Shown here: piece by piece, positions 28,961-38,145 of the stretch
Layout: each line of letters starts with the position of its first letter
Numbering within the stretch: position 1 is the stretch's first letter
Source: Tropicimonas marinistellae
GTDB lineage: Bacteria > Pseudomonadota > Alphaproteobacteria > Rhodobacterales > Rhodobacteraceae
Reading direction: 5' to 3'
DNA length: 64,000 bases
Assembly (NCBI RefSeq): GCF_001509585.1
Contig: NZ_LNCI01000003.1
Span: 1-64,000, forward strand
Translations under genes and position numbers: made by a program
The notes under the pieces: model-generated
What the model saw: the letters and a program-made list of their open reading frames with translations, nothing else
The model's database searches: none
What the model was told of the DNA's origin: nothing

Positions 28961-29290
28961 ATGACCGATGCCGAGATCCGCCAGCGCCTGATGGACCGCC
29001 TTGCCGCCCTCGATGCCGAGGATGCGGCCTCCGCCCATGCGCGGGCCGTGGTGGATCTGGACCAGACGTCCACCGGCCGGCTCTCCCGCATGGATGCGTT
29101 GCAGCATCAGGCGATGGCGCAGGCGCAGGCCCGGCGGCGGGCGGGGGAACGGCTGCGCATCCGGGCGGCGCTGGAGCGGCTGGACGATGGCGAATACGGC
29201 TATTGCACAGATTGCGGCGAGGCGATTGCGCCGGACCGGCTGGCGCTCGACCCGGCACTGGCGCGCTGCGCAGATTGCATGCGCGGCTAG
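28961..29290 (+). CDS. TraR/DksA-type C4 zinc-finger protein
   Basis: A 109-residue protein with an N-terminal helical coiled-coil (about 1-70) and a C-terminal C4 zinc finger formed by Cys82, Cys85, Cys103 and Cys106 (CTDC...CADC). The family inserts a coiled coil into the RNA polymerase secondary channel and modulates transcription. It is shorter than DksA (about 150 residues), like the secondary DksA/TraR paralogues. The ATG at 28961 begins the conserved EIRQRLMDRLAAL helix; the earlier frame from 28901 has no similarity. Confidence 0.88.
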   Translation: MTDAEIRQRLMDRLAALDAEDAASAHARAVVDLDQTSTGRLSRMDALQHQAMAQAQARRRAGERLRIRAALERLDDGEYGYCTDCGEAIAPDRLALDPALARCADCMRG

Positions 29291-29358
29291 CGGCCCCCTC
29301 CTTCGAGACTGCCTTGCCACGCCAGATCCCGGCGCTAGGTCGCCGAAAGGAGGTAGCG

Positions 29359-29757
29359 ATGACCATTCTCACCCTGTTCCTGGCGACCGGCCTGATCTTT
29401 CTCGCGCTCGACGCGGTGATGCTGAGCACTGTCTTGCGCCCGCTCTTTGAGCGCCACCTGGGCGAGGGGCTGCTCGACGATCTGCGGCTCGGGCCGGCGG
29501 TGGCCTTCTATCTGCTCTACATGGGCGGGCTCATGTACTTCGTCTCCCTGCCGGCGCTGCGGGCGAATGCGCCGACGGCTGCGTTGTTGAATGGCGCGCT
29601 GCTTGGGTTGGTGGCCTACGGGACGTATGAATTGACGAGCTATGCGGTGATGCGGGATTGGCACCTGTCGATGACACTCGTCGACATGGCCTGGGGGGCG
29701 GTTTTGACCGGCGTGTCGGCGTGGGGCGGCGTGCTGGCGGCGCGGGCCATCGGCTGA
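29359..29757 (+). CDS. DUF2177 inner-membrane protein
   Basis: A 132-residue protein with four predicted membrane helices, starting MTILTLFLATGLIFLALDAVM and including AFYLLYMGGLMYFV and the conserved YGTYELTSYAVMRDW near residue 95. These match the DUF2177 family, whose function is unknown. The ATG at 29359 follows a perfect AAAGGAGGT; the much longer open frame starting at 28909 is antisense-like sequence across the zinc-finger gene and is rejected. Confidence 0.88.
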   Translation: MTILTLFLATGLIFLALDAVMLSTVLRPLFERHLGEGLLDDLRLGPAVAFYLLYMGGLMYFVSLPALRANAPTAALLNGALLGLVAYGTYELTSYAVMRDWHLSMTLVDMAWGAVLTGVSAWGGVLAARAIG

Positions 29758-29818
29758 GCTTGCCTCGACGGGCGGGTCGTGGCACGCAGCGAACGACGAA
29801 TAGACACCGGAGACCGCA

Positions 29819-30145
29819 ATGATCCTCTACGGCCTGCCAACCTGTGACACCTGTCGAAAGGCGAAGAAAGCATTGGAGGCCGGCGGCTACACGGTGACGT
29901 TCCGCGATGTCCGCAAGGAGCCGCTGACCACGGAGGAATGGGCGCCGCTACTGGCGGAGTTCGGCGAGGCCCTGGTCAACCGCCGCTCCACCACCTGGCG
30001 CGGGCTGACGGAGGCCGAGCGCGCCGCGTCGGCGGCGGCATTGCTTGCGGAACATCCGGCGCTGATGAAACGCCCGGTTTGCCAGGAGGGAGAGACCGTG
30101 AGCCTTGGGTGGGACGCGAAGGCGCGCGCAATGTGGAAATTGTGA
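29819..30145 (+). CDS. ArsC/Spx-family thioredoxin-fold protein
   Basis: A 108-residue thioredoxin-like protein of the ArsC/YffB/Spx group. The N-terminal motif is GLPTCDTCRKAKK (Cys9 and Cys12), followed by FRDVRKEPLT and the cis-Pro segment LMKRPV. YffB-like proteins are glutathione-dependent reductases, while Spx-type proteins bind RNA polymerase. No ars operon surrounds it, so an arsenate reductase role is unsupported. Confidence 0.88.
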   Translation: MILYGLPTCDTCRKAKKALEAGGYTVTFRDVRKEPLTTEEWAPLLAEFGEALVNRRSTTWRGLTEAERAASAAALLAEHPALMKRPVCQEGETVSLGWDAKARAMWKL

Positions 30146-30238
30146 AGGGATTGGTACCCAGGGTATAGAATTCGCGCCTTGATCGTCGTCATAAGACTGT
30201 TACAGTTCTAGCCTTGCAACAGTTGAGGACCGATTCCA

Positions 30239-30532
30239 GTGCGCCTCGTTACCCTGATCTGCGCCTTCCTGCTTCCCACGGCACCAGCCATCGCCCGGTC
30301 GCCGATTGCCGATGTTATTTGCGCCCCCACGGACGAGATGCGTGAAAAACTGTTACGGCAATTCGGGGAGGTTCAGCAGGGGACGGGGCTCCGGGGCCCC
30401 GATCAGGTTATGGAACTCTGGTCGGGTGCCTCCGGGGACTGGACATTGGTGATGACCTATGCGTCGGGACAGTCCTGTATCGTCGCGATGGGCGAGCATT
30501 GGGACGGCCCAGTTTACCCGCGTGAGGGGTAA
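30239..30532 (+). CDS. Small secreted hypothetical protein
   Basis: A 97-residue protein with a signal peptide (MRLVTLICAFLLPTAPAIA) and a short mature domain containing VICAPTDEMREKLLRQFGE and GDWTLVMTYASGQSCIVAMG, with two cysteines that could form a disulfide. I do not recognise a named family. The start is the GTG at 30239, about 12 bases after a GAGGAC site. It is monocistronic and probably periplasmic. Confidence 0.75.
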   Translation: MRLVTLICAFLLPTAPAIARSPIADVICAPTDEMREKLLRQFGEVQQGTGLRGPDQVMELWSGASGDWTLVMTYASGQSCIVAMGEHWDGPVYPREG

Positions 30533-30569
30533 CGGCGCGGCCTCGCGCCCGCCTCAGTCCGCCAGCAGG

Positions 30570-30884
30570 TCAGGCCGTTTCGGTCTCGCGAACACTCACC
30601 GGTCCGAAGATCTTGTCTTCTGCCCGTTTGCGGAGAACGGCTGAGATATCCGGATTCTCGTGTTCCCAGGCGCGGAACCGTTGATCACCCTTTTTCTGAA
30701 GTGCGGCGTGCAACGATCTGGAACCGTTGTCGTACTCCGATCGCTCCGCGGGGTTCAGGAAGTGCCGAATCACGACGTCGCGCTCCGCCCAGGCGGCCGT
30801 GGCGGCTTCGTCTGGCAATGCACCTGTAAGCGCAAAAAACGTATGCGCCTCGTACAACGCCAGTATGGCCTTCAGGTTCGGCAT
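30570..30884 (-). CDS. Hypothetical cytoplasmic protein
   Basis: A 104-residue charged, helical protein (MPNLKAILALYEAHTFFALTGALP at the N-terminus), without signal peptide, membrane helix or recognised motif. Composition and codon use fit the neighbourhood, and the start follows a GAGACAGGA-type site. It stands alone and converges with the 30239 gene. The function is unknown. Confidence 0.65.
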   Translation of the reverse strand: MPNLKAILALYEAHTFFALTGALPDEAATAAWAERDVVIRHFLNPAERSEYDNGSRSLHAALQKKGDQRFRAWEHENPDISAVLRKRAEDKIFGPVSVRETETA

Positions 30885-31049
30885 TTTCCTGTCTCCTGCT
30901 CATCGGGCTCGGAGACGCGGACCCTTTGGGGGGCATCAGCCACACGGCCGCGCCTCCTCCCAGTAACGTTATGCGGGAGAAGATAGCACGGTTCCGCTCA
31001 TGGGAAACCCGCAATTGCTGCAATGCAGCAATGCAAGCGGGCGAACGAC

Positions 31050-31073
31050 AGCCGCGCCGGGTTTCGCGCGGCT
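31050..31073 (-). terminator. Hairpin after the cold-shock gene
   Basis: AGCCGCGC (31050-31057) pairs perfectly with GCGCGGCT (31066-31073) over an 8-base loop, 23 bases past the cold-shock protein stop. It lacks a T-run in the leftward direction. Confidence 0.5.
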
Positions 31074-31096
31074 GCTAATCTTGAAAAGTTACTTGT

Positions 31097-31303
31097 TTAC
31101 AATGCTTTTAGGTCTGTCGCTGAAGAGCGGCCGTCGCGGCCTTCACGTAGTTCGTAAGCGATCTTCATGTTGTCGGCGAGGCCGGTCATGCCGGCGCGTT
31201 CCACGGCGCTGATGTGCACGAACACATCCTTGCCGCCTTCGTCGGGGGCAATGAAACCATAGCCCTTGGTGGTATTGAACCATTTCACGGTGCCCGTCGG
31301 CAT
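31097..31303 (-). CDS. Cold-shock protein
   Basis: A 68-residue single cold-shock domain that binds single-stranded RNA and DNA. The RNP1 motif KGYGFIAP and RNP2 motif VFVHISAVE are both present. Length is standard for CspA-type proteins. The ATG at 31303 follows GAAGGAGA. The 160-base leader region upstream may form the structured 5' UTR typical of cold-shock genes, though I did not resolve a fold. Confidence 0.93.
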   Translation of the reverse strand: MPTGTVKWFNTTKGYGFIAPDEGGKDVFVHISAVERAGMTGLADNMKIAYELREGRDGRSSATDLKAL

Positions 31304-31466
31304 ATCCCGCGTCTCCTTCGTCTCATCTTAGTCCGCCCGCGAAATTGCGGCGGCGTGGTCACGGAGCCGATCAGTCTCGCAGTGGCATGGCCAGTGAGTC
31401 GTAGGTGGCATCGTCACAGGTCAGAGGGTGCCGGAGTTGTGAAATAAAACAACCCTCTTTGGCGAA

Positions 31467-32087
31467 TCATTTCGTCAACGGTCGATCGATGCCTATCAGG
31501 CGGTCAATGGAGATCGGTCCTGCACCCCGCAAAACAAGGACGATGAGAACGAAGATCCAGAAACTGCGCTGATCCATGATGAGCGAATCCGAGGCACGGT
31601 CGAACCAGCTTCCGATGGTGGTGGCATCGGCATTGTGCCCGTAGATGTCCGTCAGGCTCTGCACGGTGACGAATCCGATCATGCCAAGGGCGGCCAGGCG
31701 GGTGAACAGGCCGAGGACGATGAGGAGGGGAAGCAGGAACTCCGCCCAGGTGCCTGCAAGAATGACGAGTTTTTCGAGGAACGAGAACTGGCTGGCGTCG
31801 TAGAGCACGGCCTCGGCCTTCTTTGGGAAGATCTGAGCGTATGCCCCTGTCGAAGGCGAAAACAGTCCGAAAATCCCATCGCCGAGTTTCGTTTTCGCAG
31901 ACGCCCAGAAGTACATCAGCAACACGGCTGCAAAGGCGAACCGCGCCATTGTGGGGATCGCCCAGGACGAAACGGCTCGGTCAAGCGCACCGAACACGCC
32001 GTTGTGGAGGCGAATGAGCGCGGCTGCGACCTGCGCCTTTCTCGACTGCGCGTCTTTGCCTGCAGTCTCGGTTGCGGAGACGGTCAT
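31467..32087 (-). CDS. DoxX-family membrane protein of the bufferin operon
   Basis: A 206-residue inner-membrane protein with about four helices (for example FAFAAVLLMYFWASAKTKL, LVILAGTWAEFLLPLLIVLGLF and FWIFVLIVLVLRG), matching DoxX. DoxX proteins are frequent partners of DUF692/DUF2063 genes and correspond to BufD in bufferin operons. Its start lies 4 bases after the upstream bufC stop, with GAGGAG inside the end of that gene. It is last in the operon bufA-bufB-bufC-doxX. It may handle electrons or quinones for the pathway; that is inference. Confidence 0.88.
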   Translation of the reverse strand: MTVSATETAGKDAQSRKAQVAAALIRLHNGVFGALDRAVSSWAIPTMARFAFAAVLLMYFWASAKTKLGDGIFGLFSPSTGAYAQIFPKKAEAVLYDASQFSFLEKLVILAGTWAEFLLPLLIVLGLFTRLAALGMIGFVTVQSLTDIYGHNADATTIGSWFDRASDSLIMDQRSFWIFVLIVLVLRGAGPISIDRLIGIDRPLTK

Positions 32088-32091
32088 CGTT

Positions 32092-32841
32092 TCACTCCTC
32101 TTCGATTGCGGTGATGGCGCCCCCGGCGATCAGGGCGCCGAGTGTGGGCATCAAATCGAACGCGGGATCCCTGCCACTTGCCGTCGCGAGGGCATCGCCA
32201 AGCGTTTGCCTCGCCGCCAGTGCCGACACGAATGCGCCGCCGGCCGGGGTGAGCGCCTCGACGCCCGGGTCGAATTCCGGGCGCGTGACGAGCGCGGTTT
32301 CGGGCCGCATTGCGGGTTTCGGCCCATTGGCCATGTTGAATTTCCAGATGGCGGCGATCGGCCAGTCGGAAGCAACCAGGCGCATTGCGGGGGCAAGGAT
32401 CAGGCGGGCTGCGGGCAACCGATCCGGCGGAATCTGCTGGAGCAGCGCCGGGTCTACCGGTTGGCTGTCGGCTGCGTGATAGGATTGCCGCAACGCCAGT
32501 TCCAGCCGTGCCACATCGGGTAAGTAGCCCAATTTCTGCACGGGCTCGAAGGTTTCCAGAAAGGCCGGCATCGCGTCGCCATAGAGGGCGATGAGGGGCG
32601 AGCGCGGCGGATGGGCGCGCACGAAATGGCCAGCAAGGATGCTGAAATTGTTCGGGCCCAACAGCTTTTGGATCGCCGGGAACGCTTCTGCGAGCGCGTT
32701 CGACAGACTCACGATTACGTTGTTGCGGTAAACATCAAAGCGTTTTCCTGCCGCCCGGCCCTTGGGGTCCACCAGACCGTCCGGTACATGTGCGGTCGGG
32801 TCGAGGATGGCGGATCGGAAAGCGTGCTGATCCACGTTCAT
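32092..32841 (-). CDS. bufC: DUF2063 protein, MNIO partner (BufC/HvfC)
   Basis: A 249-residue cytoplasmic protein with the DUF2063 N-terminal domain (about 5-95; [24 protein letters not shown] is the family signature) and a C-terminal domain. Family members bind the precursor peptide and present it to the adjacent DUF692 iron enzyme. The ATG overlaps the bufB stop by 4 bases (ATGA), as expected for partners made in fixed ratio. Assignment rests on sequence signature and gene order. Confidence 0.9.
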   Translation of the reverse strand: MNVDQHAFRSAILDPTAHVPDGLVDPKGRAAGKRFDVYRNNVIVSLSNALAEAFPAIQKLLGPNNFSILAGHFVRAHPPRSPLIALYGDAMPAFLETFEPVQKLGYLPDVARLELALRQSYHAADSQPVDPALLQQIPPDRLPAARLILAPAMRLVASDWPIAAIWKFNMANGPKPAMRPETALVTRPEFDPGVEALTPAGGAFVSALAARQTLGDALATASGRDPAFDLMPTLGALIAGGAITAIEEE

Positions 32842-33704
32842 TGCAGGGCCGCCTTCCGTGCGGGTGCGAGGATCGTGGCCGCCCGGTCAGCCTCGGCGGC
32901 AAGGACGCTCCAGTCGGGCACATCGGTATCCCACTCGATCAGTGTCGGACGCGGACCCATGAGGGATATCGTTTCAGCATAGAGCTTCCACACGGGGTCC
33001 ACGACTTCGGTGCCATGGCTGTCGATGAGCAGAGGGTCGCCGTATTCGTCGACCTGTTCGTCATGGCCGCCAAGATGGATCTCGCCGACCAGGTCCAGCG
33101 GGAATTCCGCGATATACGCGTTCGGGTCCGTCTGCTGGTTGGTGGTGGCAACGAAGACGTTGTTGACGTCGAGCAGTAGGCCACAACCGGTCCTGCGGGC
33201 AATCTCGCGAAGGAAATCCGTCTCAGACATCGCGGATTCGGCAAAGGCGAGGTAGGTCGAGGGATTTTCCAGCAGCATCTGGCGTCCGAGGGCTTCCTGC
33301 ACCTGGTCGATGTGCGAGCAGACGCGGGCGAGGGTTTCCTCGGTGTAGGGCAGGGGAAGCAGGTCGTTCAGGAATTCGGTGTCATGCGTCGACCATGCGA
33401 GGTGTTCCGAGAAGCTCGCCGGATTCAACCAACCGACGAGCCGCGCGAGCCGCGCAAGGTGGTCCGGGTCGAGCGGCGCTTCGCCGCCGATCGAGAGGCC
33501 GACACCGTGGACCGAGATCGGAAACCGCTCTGCGAGATGACGAATTTGCGCGATCGGGCGGCCGCCATCGCCCATGTAGTTCTCCGCATGGATCTCCAGC
33601 CAGCGAACCGGCCCGGGGGATTCCAGAATGTCGGTGAAATGTTGCGGCTTGTAGCCGACGCCGGGGGCAAGTGGCAGGGTGTTGCGGGCGGTCGTGTCGA
33701 GCAT
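32838..33704 (-). CDS. bufB: DUF692 multinuclear non-heme iron oxidative enzyme (BufB/HvfB)
   Basis: A 288-residue MNIO TIM-barrel enzyme. The family modifies Cys residues of ribosomal peptides using two or three irons; MbnB of methanobactin synthesis is a member. The expected metal-ligand motifs occur in order: [42 protein letters not shown] and IEWDTD. The ATG at 33704 begins the true N-terminus ([14 protein letters not shown]); the longer frame upstream runs antisense-like through the precursor gene. The substrate is very probably the DUF2282 peptide encoded just upstream. Confidence 0.93.
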   Translation of the reverse strand: MLDTTARNTLPLAPGVGYKPQHFTDILESPGPVRWLEIHAENYMGDGGRPIAQIRHLAERFPISVHGVGLSIGGEAPLDPDHLARLARLVGWLNPASFSEHLAWSTHDTEFLNDLLPLPYTEETLARVCSHIDQVQEALGRQMLLENPSTYLAFAESAMSETDFLREIARRTGCGLLLDVNNVFVATTNQQTDPNAYIAEFPLDLVGEIHLGGHDEQVDEYGDPLLIDSHGTEVVDPVWKLYAETISLMGPRPTLIEWDTDVPDWSVLAAEADRAATILAPARKAALQ

Positions 33705-33777
33705 CTGTCGTCTCCGGGGCTTCGGAATGGGCGTGCCCGGCGAATGTCTCGCCGGGCACATCGGGGTCGGTGACGCC

Positions 33778-34071
33778 TTACGCCGGCAGATCGCGGTCCA
33801 GAGCTTCGAGCGAACCCATGCGGCCGTCCGGCAATTCCATGCTCTCGCAGGTGCCGGCGTCGACCAGCTTCCAGGCGTTGCCCTGATAGTCGACGGTGGA
33901 CGTGCCGGCGCAGGTGGTGCCGGGACCGGCGGCGCAATCGTTCTGTCCGGCCATGGAGACGCCGAAGCACTTTTCCTTGCCGTCCTGGGCCGAGGCCATT
34001 CCGGTGGCGCCGACGCTGACGAGGGCGGCTGCAACGGCGGTGGCGAGAATGGTCTTGTTGGTCGGTTTCAT
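33778..34071 (-). CDS. bufA1: DUF2282 bufferin precursor peptide (BufA1-type)
   Basis: A 97-residue secreted RiPP precursor. A Sec signal peptide runs to about Ala28 (ASA-QD), followed by a core with four cysteines at 35, 46, 54 and 75 in the spacing typical of DUF2282 ([28 protein letters not shown]). In characterised bufferins, central cysteines are oxidised by the MNIO enzyme to thiooxazole-type rings and the peptide binds copper in the periplasm. The C-terminal tail ([20 protein letters not shown]) is longer than the minimal family core. The ATG at 34071 follows GGAG. It is first gene of the operon, with a matching ECF-type promoter upstream. Confidence 0.92.
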   Translation of the reverse strand: MKPTNKTILATAVAAALVSVGATGMASAQDGKEKCFGVSMAGQNDCAAGPGTTCAGTSTVDYQGNAWKLVDAGTCESMELPDGRMGSLEALDRDLPA

Positions 34072-34119
34072 GAATATACTCCAATTGATCGGCGCCGTCG
34101 TGGCGTCCGTGCTTTCCTG

Positions 34120-34145
34120 TTCGGTGGTCTGGCGGAAGATGTTAC
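34120..34145 (-). promoter_or_regulatory. Candidate ECF sigma (SigF-type) promoter of the bufferin operon
   Basis: On the minus strand GTAACA (34145-34140) is followed after exactly 16 bases by CGAA (34123-34120), close to the GTAAC-N16-CGAA pattern I recall for Caulobacter SigF. Transcription would start about 45 bases before the precursor ATG. A weaker GTAACG...CGAA with 15-base spacing (34193-34217) faces the sigma gene but lies too near its start to be convincing. Confidence 0.6.
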
Positions 34146-34227
34146 GCACCTCACGAATTGGTTATGGAAATGGTCAAACCCGTGAGGCGGCTGTAACGTT
34201 TTGCCGTTCCGCGCGAATGGAGGGGAA

Positions 34228-34782
34228 ATGACGGATCGCAACGACCGGTGGGGGGAGCTCCTGCGGAGGGCGAACGGCGGTGACGCTGTGGCCTATGCGG
34301 AGTTCCTGACCGAGGTGGCGCCTGCAATTCGGACTATCGTGCGAGGGCGTTCGGGCGACGACAGTGGCAACGAGGACATCGTTCAGGAAGTCCTGCTTGC
34401 GATCCATGCGAAGCGCCATACGTGGCGTGAAACGGATCCGGTGACGCCCTGGCTCTATGCCATAGCGCGTTACAAGACGGCCGACGCCTTTCGCCGCCTG
34501 CGGCGCGGGCCGGTGCAAGTGCCGATCGGGGAACATGCCGACCGGCTGGTGGACGAAGGGCAGGGAGACCCGACGGCAGCGCGCGATCTGACGCGCCTGC
34601 TGGGCAAGATCGATGACCGTTCCGCCAGCATCGTGCGGGCGGTCGGGCTGGAAGGGGAAAGCGCGGGTGAGGTCGGCACTCGCATGGGAATGAGCGAGGG
34701 GGCGGTACGCGTGGCCTATCACCGCGCAATGACCCGGCTGCGCCATCTGGCGGCGGCCGACCACGAGAAGGACGAGATGTAG
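34228..34782 (+). CDS. sigF: ECF RNA polymerase sigma factor, SigF-like
   Basis: A 184-residue ECF sigma factor with region 2 (about 10-85; DIVQEVLLAIHAKRHTWRETDPVTPWLYAIARYK, which binds the -10) and region 4 (about 125-175; GLEGESAGEVGTRMGMSEGAVRVAYHRAM, which binds the -35). The motif around DIVQEVLLAIH and the DUF1109 anti-sigma gene two bases downstream fit the group represented by Caulobacter SigF. It is divergent from the bufferin operon, which it should activate under copper or heavy-metal stress. The ATG at 34228 follows GGAGGGGAA. Confidence 0.92.
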   Translation: MTDRNDRWGELLRRANGGDAVAYAEFLTEVAPAIRTIVRGRSGDDSGNEDIVQEVLLAIHAKRHTWRETDPVTPWLYAIARYKTADAFRRLRRGPVQVPIGEHADRLVDEGQGDPTAARDLTRLLGKIDDRSASIVRAVGLEGESAGEVGTRMGMSEGAVRVAYHRAMTRLRHLAAADHEKDEM

Positions 34783-34784
34783 AG

Positions 34785-35426
34785 ATGAAGACCGAAGACC
34801 TGATTGCCACCCTTGCCGCGGACCCCGCTCCCGCGAACGGCCCCTCGCTGGAACAGCGTGCGGTGACCGGCGTGGCGATGGGCGCAGCGGTGTCCATCGC
34901 CGTTTTCGCAGCGTTCTACGGCCCGCGGCCGGAGCTTGGCGACGCGCTTTCCGACCTCGTGTCCTTAGCCAAAACCCTGCTGCCGCTTTTCCTGGGTGCA
35001 ATGGCCGGTTTGCTTGCGCTCCGCGCCGCACGACCGGGTGCATCGTTTGGCATGGCGCAGCGACTGGTCTGGATCGTTCCGGCGGCGGTGGCCGCGCTCC
35101 TCGTCTGGGCCTTTGCAACGACCCCCGCCGCGCAGCGCCTGCCGCTGTTCGTGGGCCATTCCATTCACGTCTGCCTGCCGTCGATCCTGTTGCTTTCGTT
35201 GCCGATCCTCGGCGGGCTTATCCGGGCCTTGCGACAGGGCGCTCCGGTGCAGCCGGCGCGTTGTGGTGCGCTTGCCGGTCTGGGCGCGGCGGGACTGGCG
35301 ACGGCACTCTATTCGCTCTTCTGCGTGGAGGATTCACCACTCTTCTACGGTGTCTGGTACAGCCTCGGAATCCTGCTGGTCACCGCCTTGGGCGCGTATC
35401 TCGGGCAGCGCAAACTGCGCTGGTAA
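34785..35426 (+). CDS. nrsF: DUF1109 anti-sigma factor, NrsF-like
   Basis: A 213-residue inner-membrane protein with six predicted helices and a short cytoplasmic N-terminus (MKTEDLIATLAADPAPANG) that should hold the sigma factor. The DUF1109 signature is seen, including conserved cysteines in HSIHVCLPSI and LFCVEDSPLFYGVWY, which are candidates for sensing metal or redox stress. It starts 2 bases after the sigma gene stop, so both are co-translated. Confidence 0.9.
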   Translation: MKTEDLIATLAADPAPANGPSLEQRAVTGVAMGAAVSIAVFAAFYGPRPELGDALSDLVSLAKTLLPLFLGAMAGLLALRAARPGASFGMAQRLVWIVPAAVAALLVWAFATTPAAQRLPLFVGHSIHVCLPSILLLSLPILGGLIRALRQGAPVQPARCGALAGLGAAGLATALYSLFCVEDSPLFYGVWYSLGILLVTALGAYLGQRKLRW

Positions 35427-35461
35427 CACCTCTCCTATAAGCCTCTACGCTACTTGAAACG

Positions 35462-35487
35462 AAACGGGCGGCACGCGCCGCCCGTTT
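35462..35487. terminator. Bidirectional terminator between nrsF and thrS
   Basis: AAACGGGCGGC (35462-35472) pairs perfectly with GCCGCCCGTTT (35477-35487) over a 4-base loop, with A/T-rich flanks on both sides. It serves the two convergent genes. Confidence 0.85.
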
Positions 35488-35511
35488 GGTTTATGTTGAA
35501 AGAACAGAGGG

Positions 35512-37470
35512 TTATTGCAGGTCTGGCGGCAACGCTTCCTTGGCCAGTTCCGCGACGATCTGATCGAGGGGTATCGTCTGCGTACGCTTTTCGCCCAAGC
35601 GCCGTACGGTGACGGTTCGGTCGTCGACCTCTCGCTGCCCAATGGCCAGGATCACCGGCACCTTGCCAACGGAATGCTCGCGTACCTTGTAGTTGATTTT
35701 CTCGTTTCGGATGTCGGCCTCCGCGCGCAGGCCCGCGTCCTGCAGGGTCTTCACCGCTTCCATCACGAAATCGTCGGCATCCGAGACGATGGAGGCAACC
35801 ACGACCTGCCGGGGCGCCAGCCAGAGCGGCATCCGCCCCGCGTAGTTTTCGATCAGGATACCGATGAACCGCTCGAAAGAGCCGAGAATGGCGCGGTGCA
35901 GCATTACCGGGCGGTGCTTCTCGCCATCCGCACCAATGTAGGTCGCGTCCAGCCGCTCGGGCAGGTTGAAGTCGGCCTGGAAGGTGCCGCATTGCCATTC
36001 GCGGCCAATCGCGTCGGTCAGCTTGAAATCGAGCTTCGGCCCGTAGAAGGCGCCTTCGCCCGGATCGAGTTCAAAATCGTTCCGCACGTTGAGGATCGCC
36101 TTTTCCAGTGCCGCTTCGGCCTTGTCCCAGACCTCGTCGGACCCGACGCGCACCTCGGGCCGCGTCGAGAGCTTGATGTCGAATTTCGAGAATCCGGTGT
36201 CGCGGTATATGTCAGACAGCAGGTCGATGAAGGCGGCGCACTCGCTCTCGATCTGGTCCTCGGTGCAGAAGATATGCGCATCGTCCTGGGTGAAGCCGCG
36301 CACCCGCATGAGACCGTGCAAGGCGCCATGCGCCTCGTAGCGGTGGCAGGAGCCGAACTCGGCCAGCCTGAGGGGCAGGTCGCGATAGCTCTTGATGCCC
36401 TGGTTGAACACCTGCACGTGGCAGGGGCAGTTCATGGGCTTGAGCGCGTTCGTCCGCTTTTCGTTGGCATGTTCCTCGTCGATCTCGGTGATGAACATGT
36501 TCTCGCGATACTTGTCCCAGTGGCCCGAGGCTTCCCAGAGCTTGCGGTCGACCACCTGCGGCGTCTTGATCTCGCGATAGCCGGCGCGGTCCAGCTTGCG
36601 CCGCATGTAATCTTCCATCTCGCGATAGATCGTCCAGCCGTTCGGGTGCCAGAACACCATGCCCGGCGCTTCTTCCTGGAAGTGGAAGAGCTCCATCTCG
36701 CGGCCGAGCCGCCGGTGATCGCGCTTCTCGGCTTCCTCGAGAAAGGTCAGGTAGTCCTTGAGTTGCTGCCGGTTCTGGAACGCGACGCCATAGATCCGCT
36801 GCAACATCGGCCGGTTACTGTCGCCGCGCCAATAGGCACCCGCCACCTTCATCAGCTTGAAGGCATCCGCCGGAACCTGGCCCGTGTGCTGCAGATGCGG
36901 GCCACGGCAGAGATCCTGCCAATGGCCGTGCCAATACATCCGGATCGGCTCGTCGCCCGGAATGGCCTCGATCAGCTCCACCTTGTAGGGCTCGTTATTG
37001 GCCTCGTAGAACCTCACCGCCCGGTCGCGCTCCCATACCTCGGTGGTCACCGGATCGCGGCGATTGATGATCTCCTTCATCCGCGTCTCGATCTGGCCGA
37101 GATCCTCCGGCGTGAAAGGCTCTTCGCGGTCGAAATCGTAATACCAGCCGTCCTTGATGACCGGCCCGATGGTGACCTTGATATCCGGCCAGATCTCCTG
37201 GACGGCCCGCGCCATGATATGCGCGAGGTCATGACGGATCAGTTCCAGCGCCGGGGCCTCATCCTTCATCGTGTTGATGGCGATGGCGGCATCGGCCTCG
37301 ATGGGCCATTGCAGATCCCAATGCGCGCCGTCGACGGTGGCGGAAATGGCCTTCTTGCCCAGCGAAGTGGAAATAGCGGCGGCGACCTCGGCGGGCGTCG
37401 TGCCCTGCGGGAAGTCTCGGCTCGCGCCATCGGGGAATGTGAGGGAAATCAGGGACTGGTCTTTGGCCAT
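35512..37470 (-). CDS. thrS: Threonyl-tRNA synthetase
   Basis: A 652-residue class II aminoacyl-tRNA synthetase. Domains in order are TGS (about 1-65), editing domain (to about 225; the HxxxH-type [11 protein letters not shown] and the SAD region), catalytic core with the zinc-site segment MNCPCHV and motif 2 region [22 protein letters not shown], motif 3 ([13 protein letters not shown]), and the anticodon-binding domain to the end. The ATG at 37470 begins the TGS domain after GAGGAGAG; the longer open frame to 37881 is not protein-like. Confidence 0.97.
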   Translation of the reverse strand: MAKDQSLISLTFPDGASRDFPQGTTPAEVAAAISTSLGKKAISATVDGAHWDLQWPIEADAAIAINTMKDEAPALELIRHDLAHIMARAVQEIWPDIKVTIGPVIKDGWYYDFDREEPFTPEDLGQIETRMKEIINRRDPVTTEVWERDRAVRFYEANNEPYKVELIEAIPGDEPIRMYWHGHWQDLCRGPHLQHTGQVPADAFKLMKVAGAYWRGDSNRPMLQRIYGVAFQNRQQLKDYLTFLEEAEKRDHRRLGREMELFHFQEEAPGMVFWHPNGWTIYREMEDYMRRKLDRAGYREIKTPQVVDRKLWEASGHWDKYRENMFITEIDEEHANEKRTNALKPMNCPCHVQVFNQGIKSYRDLPLRLAEFGSCHRYEAHGALHGLMRVRGFTQDDAHIFCTEDQIESECAAFIDLLSDIYRDTGFSKFDIKLSTRPEVRVGSDEVWDKAEAALEKAILNVRNDFELDPGEGAFYGPKLDFKLTDAIGREWQCGTFQADFNLPERLDATYIGADGEKHRPVMLHRAILGSFERFIGILIENYAGRMPLWLAPRQVVVASIVSDADDFVMEAVKTLQDAGLRAEADIRNEKINYKVREHSVGKVPVILAIGQREVDDRTVTVRRLGEKRTQTIPLDQIVAELAKEALPPDLQ

Positions 37471-37662
37471 GCCGCTCTCCTCGTCGGTTTGGCGCCCACG
37501 GAACGCCCGGTTGCAGGAAATATGTGTGCGGGCCTCATGCGCCCGCCGGCTGGCGATGTCAATGGCGGAGGCCAGATGCTGCGCGCGGGATGCTGTCGGA
37601 TGTGGTAGTCTGTTGGCCTGCCCGGGCAGGCGGGTCCGGATGACGCCGATGGAGGAAAGGCA

Positions 37663-38142
37663 ATGACAATCGCCAAGAACACGATCTGCGTCTGGTACGA
37701 CACGGAGGCCGAAGCGGCGGCCCGCTTTTATTCGGAGATCTTTCCAGACAGCTACGTTCACGCCGTCCACCGGGCACCTGCCGATTATCCGTCGGGCAAG
37801 GCGGGGGACGTTCTGACGGTCGATTTCACCGTTGCGGGCATTCCCTGTCTCGGCCTCAACGGCGGGCCGACCTTCTCGCACAGCGAAGCCTTTTCGTTCC
37901 AGATCGCGACCGACAGCCAGGAGGAGACGGACCGGTACTGGAACGCCATTGTCGACAATGGCGGCCAGGAAAGCGCTTGCGGCTGGTGCAAGGATCGGTG
38001 GGGCATCTCGTGGCAGATCACACCGCGCGTCCTGACAGAGGCGCTCGCAGCCGGCGGCGAGGAAGCACGGCGCGTTTTCGAGGCAATGATGGAGATGCGA
38101 AAGATCGACGTCGCCGCGATCGAGGCCGCGCGGCGTAGCTGA
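37663..38142 (+). CDS. PhnB-like VOC-family protein
   Basis: A 159-residue VOC-fold protein of the PhnB/3-demethylubiquinone-methyltransferase-like group. It begins [26 protein letters not shown] and has the conserved end [17 protein letters not shown]. Such proteins lack the full set of glyoxalase ligands and have no firm biochemical role. The ATG at 37663 follows GGAGGAAAGG. It converges with the DUF1992 gene, 3 bases apart. Confidence 0.85.
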   Translation: MTIAKNTICVWYDTEAEAAARFYSEIFPDSYVHAVHRAPADYPSGKAGDVLTVDFTVAGIPCLGLNGGPTFSHSEAFSFQIATDSQEETDRYWNAIVDNGGQESACGWCKDRWGISWQITPRVLTEALAAGGEEARRVFEAMMEMRKIDVAAIEAARRS

Positions 38143-38145
38143 CGG

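Noticed and set aside
29819-30145. Arsenate reductase
   Set aside because: The protein belongs to the wider ArsC/Spx fold family, but no arsenic resistance genes are adjacent.
34193-34217. GTAACG...CGAA as a promoter for the ECF sigma gene
   Set aside because: Spacing is 15 rather than 16 and the start of transcription would fall almost on the start codon, leaving no room for the ribosome site.
35515-37608. A 697-codon open frame on the + strand opposite thrS
   Set aside because: Antisense shadow of thrS with no recognisable domain and no ribosome site.
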